In this document: in pieces, positions 61,201 through 64,000 of the stretch
Layout: every line of letters begins with the position of its first letter
Position numbering within the stretch: position 1 is the first letter of the stretch
Source: Dehalococcoidia bacterium
GTDB taxonomy: Bacteria; Chloroflexota; Dehalococcoidia; E44-bin15
Assembly (NCBI GenBank): GCA_041649635.1
Contig: JBAZMV010000006.1
Span: 1-64,000, forward strand
DNA: 64,000 nt
Reading direction: 5' to 3'
Program-made: the position numbers and the translations under genes
Notes under the pieces: model-generated
Told to the model about the DNA's origin: nothing
Database searches by the model: none
What the model saw: only the letters and a program-made list of their open reading frames with translations

Positions 61201-64000
61201 CGCCGTCCCCGATGCCTGCTATTACTTCGTCAGCTGGAACGATAGCTCGACCCAGAATCCGCGAACCGATACCAATGTCACCAGCAACATCACAGTCACG
61301 GCCAATTTCGCCGCGGGCTACGCCTACGCAAACGGCAGCGGCACCGTAGGTGATCCCTGGCTCATCACGAATGTCTCCGAACTGCAGGCCATGATATGCA
61401 ATCTGTCCGCGCACTACGCCCTGGCCAATGACATCGACGCGTCCGCTACTTCCGGCTGGAACGGCGGCGCGGGATTCATCCCCGTGGGCAACGGCTCGGG
61501 CGCGTTCACCGGCACCTTCGACGGGCGCGGCTATACAGTCACGGGACTGTTCATCAACCGCTCTGCCGACAATGTGGGCCTTTTCGGATATGTAAATCCG
61601 GAATGGGCCGCAGTGAGCAATGTCAGCCTAGTCGATTTGAATATAACCGGAGCCGACTTTGTCGGCGGTCTCGCAGGGTCAAACTACGGCTCCGTATACA
61701 ACTGCTCCGCCGCGGGAAACGTGAGCGGCTCTCAGTCCGTCGGCGGCCTTATGGGATACAACATGGGTACCGTTTCCAACTCGTCCGCCGCGGCAAACGT
61801 GAGCGGAACTTATATGCATACCGGCGGGCTTGTAGGATGGAACGACAACAGCAGCGGATACGGCACCATTTCCAACTCCTACGCCTCGGGAACCGTTGAC
61901 GGAGTGGACAATGTCGGCGGGCTCGCGGGAACCAGCAACGGCATCATAGACAACTCTTCCTCCACAGCGAGTGTAGATGGAAACGACGACGTCGGCGGGC
62001 TCGTGGGAGAAAATGTCACCGGCGGCTCGGTATCCAACTCCTCCGCCGCGGGAGCAGTGAACGGACGCTATTACGTGGGCGGGCTCGCGGGTGAGAACCA
62101 AGTCAACGGCTCAATATACGACTCGCACTCCACAGGGAATACAAGCGGAACCAACTGCATCGGCGGGCTCGTTGGTCTAAACAACGCCTCTACATCAGAT
62201 TCATATGCTGCCGGGAAAGTGACGGGTAATCAACACGTCGGTGGATTCGCAGGTTATAACGACTATGGTACAGTGAATAGCTCATACTCCACTGGCGGCG
62301 TGAATGGAAACTGGGATGTAGGCGGATTTGTGGGATTAAACAACTGGGGCACGGTGAACAACTCGTACTCCACAGGAAACGTCAGCGGAACCAACAACCG
62401 TGTCGGCGGGTTCGTGGGAACAAACTACGCCAACGTGTCCGATTCATACGCAAGGGGAAATGTCAGCGGAATCCAGTACATCGGCGGATTTGCAGGACAG
62501 AACCACGGCCTTTCCGCCGTAATAACCATGTCATACTCTACAGGGACCGTGAGCGGAACCTCCAATCTCGGCGGGTTTGTAGGTTCAAACAGCTTCGGCA
62601 CGGTAAACAACTCATACGCTATCGGGAACGTCAGCGGAGGCACCACCGTAGGCGGGTTAGCTGGTTACACCTCGGGCGACACCTCGGGCGGCTCGGTAAA
62701 ACACTCTTACTCTAAAGGAACTGTGAGCGGTAGCGGCAATCTGGGCGGTCTGATAGGTTTCAACGACAACTGTTCAGTGTCTGTCAGCTTCTGGGACATG
62801 CAGACGTCCGGCCAATTAACCAGCGCCGGCGGCACGGGCCTAAACACCTCCGAGATGAAGGACTTCTTCACCTTCTACGCTGCGGGATGGGACCTCATCT
62901 GCGAATCGGACAACGGCACGGACGATATCTGGGGCATAGACTACAGCGGCGCCAGCAATAACGGCTATCCTTTCCTCTGGTGGCAGGGGCTCACTCATAA
63001 TGTCAGCTTCACATTAACGTATACAGCAGGTCCGAACGGAACCATCAACGGCACGTCGCCGCAGGTGGTGGGCTGCAACGGGATCGGCTCGGCGGTGCAG
63101 GCCGTCCCGGACGCCTGCTACGTCTTCGTAAACTGGAGCGATTCCATAACGGACAATCCGCGCACCGATGCCAATGTTTTCGGCAATATCACGGTTATAG
63201 CCAACTTCGCCATGGACACCTTCATGCTCAACACCTCATCCACCGTCGGCGGCAACGTATCCGTCCCCGGCGAGGGCCCGTTCGGCCCCTACAACTGCAG
63301 CCAGATAGTCCCCATCACCGCCGTCAACGACTCATGCTACTACTTCGTCAACTGGAGCGGCACGGGCGTGGATGCGGGCATGGTGGCCGCCCCCGGCAAT
63401 GCTTCAACCACAATCAATATGAGCCACAGCTACTCGGTGCAGGCCAACTTCGCCATATATCAGTACACTCTCAACTATTCGGCGGGCGCCCACGGCGCAA
63501 TCGCGGCCAACGCGTCCCAGATAGTCAACTGCGGCTCTAACGGCCTGCCGGTCACGGCCGTCGCGGACGCCTGCTACCATTTCGTTAACTGGAACGATGC
63601 CGTAACGGACAACCCGCGCACCGATACTAACGTGCTCGGAAACATCGCGGCAACGGCCAATTTCGCCATCGATCAGGTCACGCTGACCACTTCCTCCACC
63701 GCGGGCGGGAATGTCACCGCGCCGGGAGAGCCCGGGCCTTACGGCTACAATTGCGGCGATATAGTCACCATAAACGCCACACCGGACGCCTGCTACCACT
63801 TCGTTAACTGGACGGGCACGGGCGTGGACGCCAACCGGGTGGCCGACCCCAACACCGCCTCCACCACCATCAATATGAGCGGCAGCTACGCCGTCCAGGC
63901 CAACTTCGCCATCGATACCTTTACCCTTACCTATAACGCGTCGGCCGGGGGCTCTATCACCGGCGCCACGCCGCAAGTCGTCAACTGCGGGGCGGACGGC
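58274..64000 (+). CDS. Giant secreted GLUG/List-Bact repeat protein (3' end outside window)
   Basis: Open from ATG 58274 to the window edge, at least 1909 residues with no internal stop. Signal peptide at 1-33 (IIILLAAVVGGLAALPSHGAVAA region). A unique domain covers about 35-350, and a fibronectin-like domain about 356-445 (ITISWFPATDPNNDPLTYNV type). GLUG repeats (VGGLVG ... NNSYATGNVSG) occur in two blocks, about 577-866 and 1093-1509. Between and after them are bacterial beta-repeat units (LNYSAGAGGSVTGN ... ITVTANFA), at about 944-1014 and repeatedly from 1579 on. Very Asn/Gly/Ser-rich. Likely a cell-surface adhesin or matrix protein; the anchor would lie beyond the window. Confidence 0.85.
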   Translation, partial: MQFKSIAGYITIIILLAAVVGGLAALPSHGAVAADGTLNNSSITGLGIAPQLNITRFDFYTLSVNVDPGGRTINNVSFVIRPQNAGVNNSDWDFLTNGTPNPDPNVPFTREATEGPAGTWSFNLLRPDNIYPEIAFIRGINSSPSNSRFWRDSYHLMHFTNHFDMGANTSFFIELYATPKTTAPLSVDMQVFLVGNGFNISEFQSGNFSNEAWRNHTDVELVGTISQASDYHHTHSPNSSHFLIPLSTNSEAKIEIGNKSIDISGDFWVIFTTGHQLQNRGWDLKYHPGENNGTWYKGSGTTFALQSGCPDAHVHFAREFPADPYNSMEVYVAVGYEEGGTSYNFSSAKSLFSFSELPNLPPNPSAFTAPAPGIYQGNVTISWFPATDPNNDPLTYNVSLIDDEAVETQIASNLSATSFSLNSSAYADGFYNIRVEACESGTDDLFCTDFDLLSNFDEGLCEFFRIWNGDPEGGIGTTGNPYLICDVCDLQNMKLNLSAHYALNNSIDLTVLDWGNWSDGNGFIPIGNFSNPFEGSFDGCGYNISGLFINRSSTSFVGLFAYFHLGTLSNVSLIDVNITGLYNVGGLAGGNWDGAVNNSYVTGSVNAIQGDVGGLIGDNNGTVNNSCAAAEVSGNTDNVGGLVGDNADSGSVNNSCATGNVIGGDGNVGGLVGYNYGYGVINNSYATGTVNGYDYIGGLLGYSEEYGSVSNSYATGDVGGNLDVGGLAGYNDGSVYNCSAAGAVSGSENTGGLIGENSYDATINCSYAAANVAGNQVAGGLAGENLGLISRSYATGNVSAGNSNIGGLVGYNNCGDIIDAYAAGNVSGASDVGGLVGTDNGCGVINSSYSTGYVSGTGVEIGGFLGRNESSEVYNSFWDTETSNQSISAGGTGKTTAEMKTLSTFNGSGWDIEENTVNINNGYPYLSWQTPGNSPVWYIYPGPFSFTLNYSAGAGGSVTGNTSQIVAYGGNGTAVTAVPDACYYFVSWNDSSTQNPRTDTNVTSNITVTANFAAGYAYANGSGTVGDPWLITNVSELQAMICNLSAHYALANDIDASATSGWNGGAGFIPVGNGSGAFTGTFDGRGYTVTGLFINRSADNVGLFGYVNPEWAAVSNVSLVDLNITGADFVGGLAGSNYGSVYNCSAAGNVSGSQSVGGLMGYNMGTVSNSSAAANVSGTYMHTGGLVGWNDNSSGYGTISNSYASGTVDGVDNVGGLAGTSNGIIDNSSSTASVDGNDDVGGLVGENVTGGSVSNSSAAGAVNGRYYVGGLAGENQVNGSIYDSHSTGNTSGTNCIGGLVGLNNASTSDSYAAGKVTGNQHVGGFAGYNDYGTVNSSYSTGGVNGNWDVGGFVGLNNWGTVNNSYSTGNVSGTNNRVGGFVGTNYANVSDSYARGNVSGIQYIGGFAGQNHGLSAVITMSYSTGTVSGTSNLGGFVGSNSFGTVNNSYAIGNVSGGTTVGGLAGYTSGDTSGGSVKHSYSKGTVSGSGNLGGLIGFNDNCSVSVSFWDMQTSGQLTSAGGTGLNTSEMKDFFTFYAAGWDLICESDNGTDDIWGIDYSGASNNGYPFLWWQGLTHNVSFTLTYTAGPNGTINGTSPQVVGCNGIGSAVQAVPDACYVFVNWSDSITDNPRTDANVFGNITVIANFAMDTFMLNTSSTVGGNVSVPGEGPFGPYNCSQIVPITAVNDSCYYFVNWSGTGVDAGMVAAPGNASTTINMSHSYSVQANFAIYQYTLNYSAGAHGAIAANASQIVNCGSNGLPVTAVADACYHFVNWNDAVTDNPRTDTNVLGNIAATANFAIDQVTLTTSSTAGGNVTAPGEPGPYGYNCGDIVTINATPDACYHFVNWTGTGVDANRVADPNTASTTINMSGSYAVQANFAIDTFTLTYNASAGGSITGATPQVVNCGADG

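Noticed and set aside
60004..62800. Dense regular repeats resembling an array
   Set aside because: They are GLUG coding repeats in one open frame; spacing and spacer content do not fit CRISPR.

Overview
The window looks like one chromosomal segment of a Chloroflexota bacterium, most plausibly class Dehalococcoidia. This is inferred from gene content, not proven. The pointers are a 23S rRNA gene standing apart from any 16S gene, an archaeal-type nitrogen regulator (NrpR) in an otherwise bacterial gene set, ferredoxin-domain glutamate synthase subunits, and intergenic DNA crowded with short palindromic repeats. Core genes are visibly GC-rich. Much of the 8.2-17.6 kb stretch is AT-richer and looks acquired.

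Layout. 0.25-3.2 kb: amt-glnB-glnA operon (+). 3.2-17.6 kb: an accessory island opening exactly at the glnA stop codon. It holds a hybrid histidine kinase, tandem tiny membrane proteins, a condensation-fold acyltransferase, a 176-bp duplicate of the glnA 3' end, a TPR protein, a conserved unknown convergent with a DUF488 gene, chimeric repeat scraps, a two-gene operon of a class III nucleotide-cyclase-like protein and a large P-loop NTPase, and a zinc-ribbon-repeat nuclease. 17.8-32.1 kb: one long minus-strand operon, hisF - response regulator - FAD/Fe-S oxidoreductase - two ferredoxin/FMN [21 protein letters not shown] genes - glutaminase/GXGXG glutamate synthase part - asnB - purL - purQ. 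32.8-40.2 kb: nrpR, then (all minus strand) a PPDK_N-domain protein - FMN glutamate synthase - hisH - carA. 40.3-46.8 kb: pyrG, tRNA-fMet, 23S rRNA, a second glnA. 46.8-50.3 kb: prmC, prfA, hisS. 50.4-53.8 kb: secreted or surface proteins. 54.3-58.2 kb: relA/spoT, rpsT and a class II aldolase (+). 58.3 kb to the edge: a giant secreted GLUG-repeat protein, open at the window end.

How it fits together. Amt, PII and two glutamine synthetases bring in and fix ammonium. Nearly every enzyme in the next 30 kb spends glutamine (PurL/PurQ, AsnB, glutamate synthase parts, HisF/HisH, CarA, PyrG). Both long minus-strand operons start from strong sigma70-type promoters followed at the same place (about +6 to +23) by the same 16-bp palindrome, CGGNAANCGNTTNCCG. 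It has the GGNA-N6-TNCC geometry of NrpR operators, and an nrpR gene sits between the operons. This is the clearest regulatory discovery. The best candidate for an undescribed system is the cyclase-like/NTPase pair at 11.5-14.5 kb.
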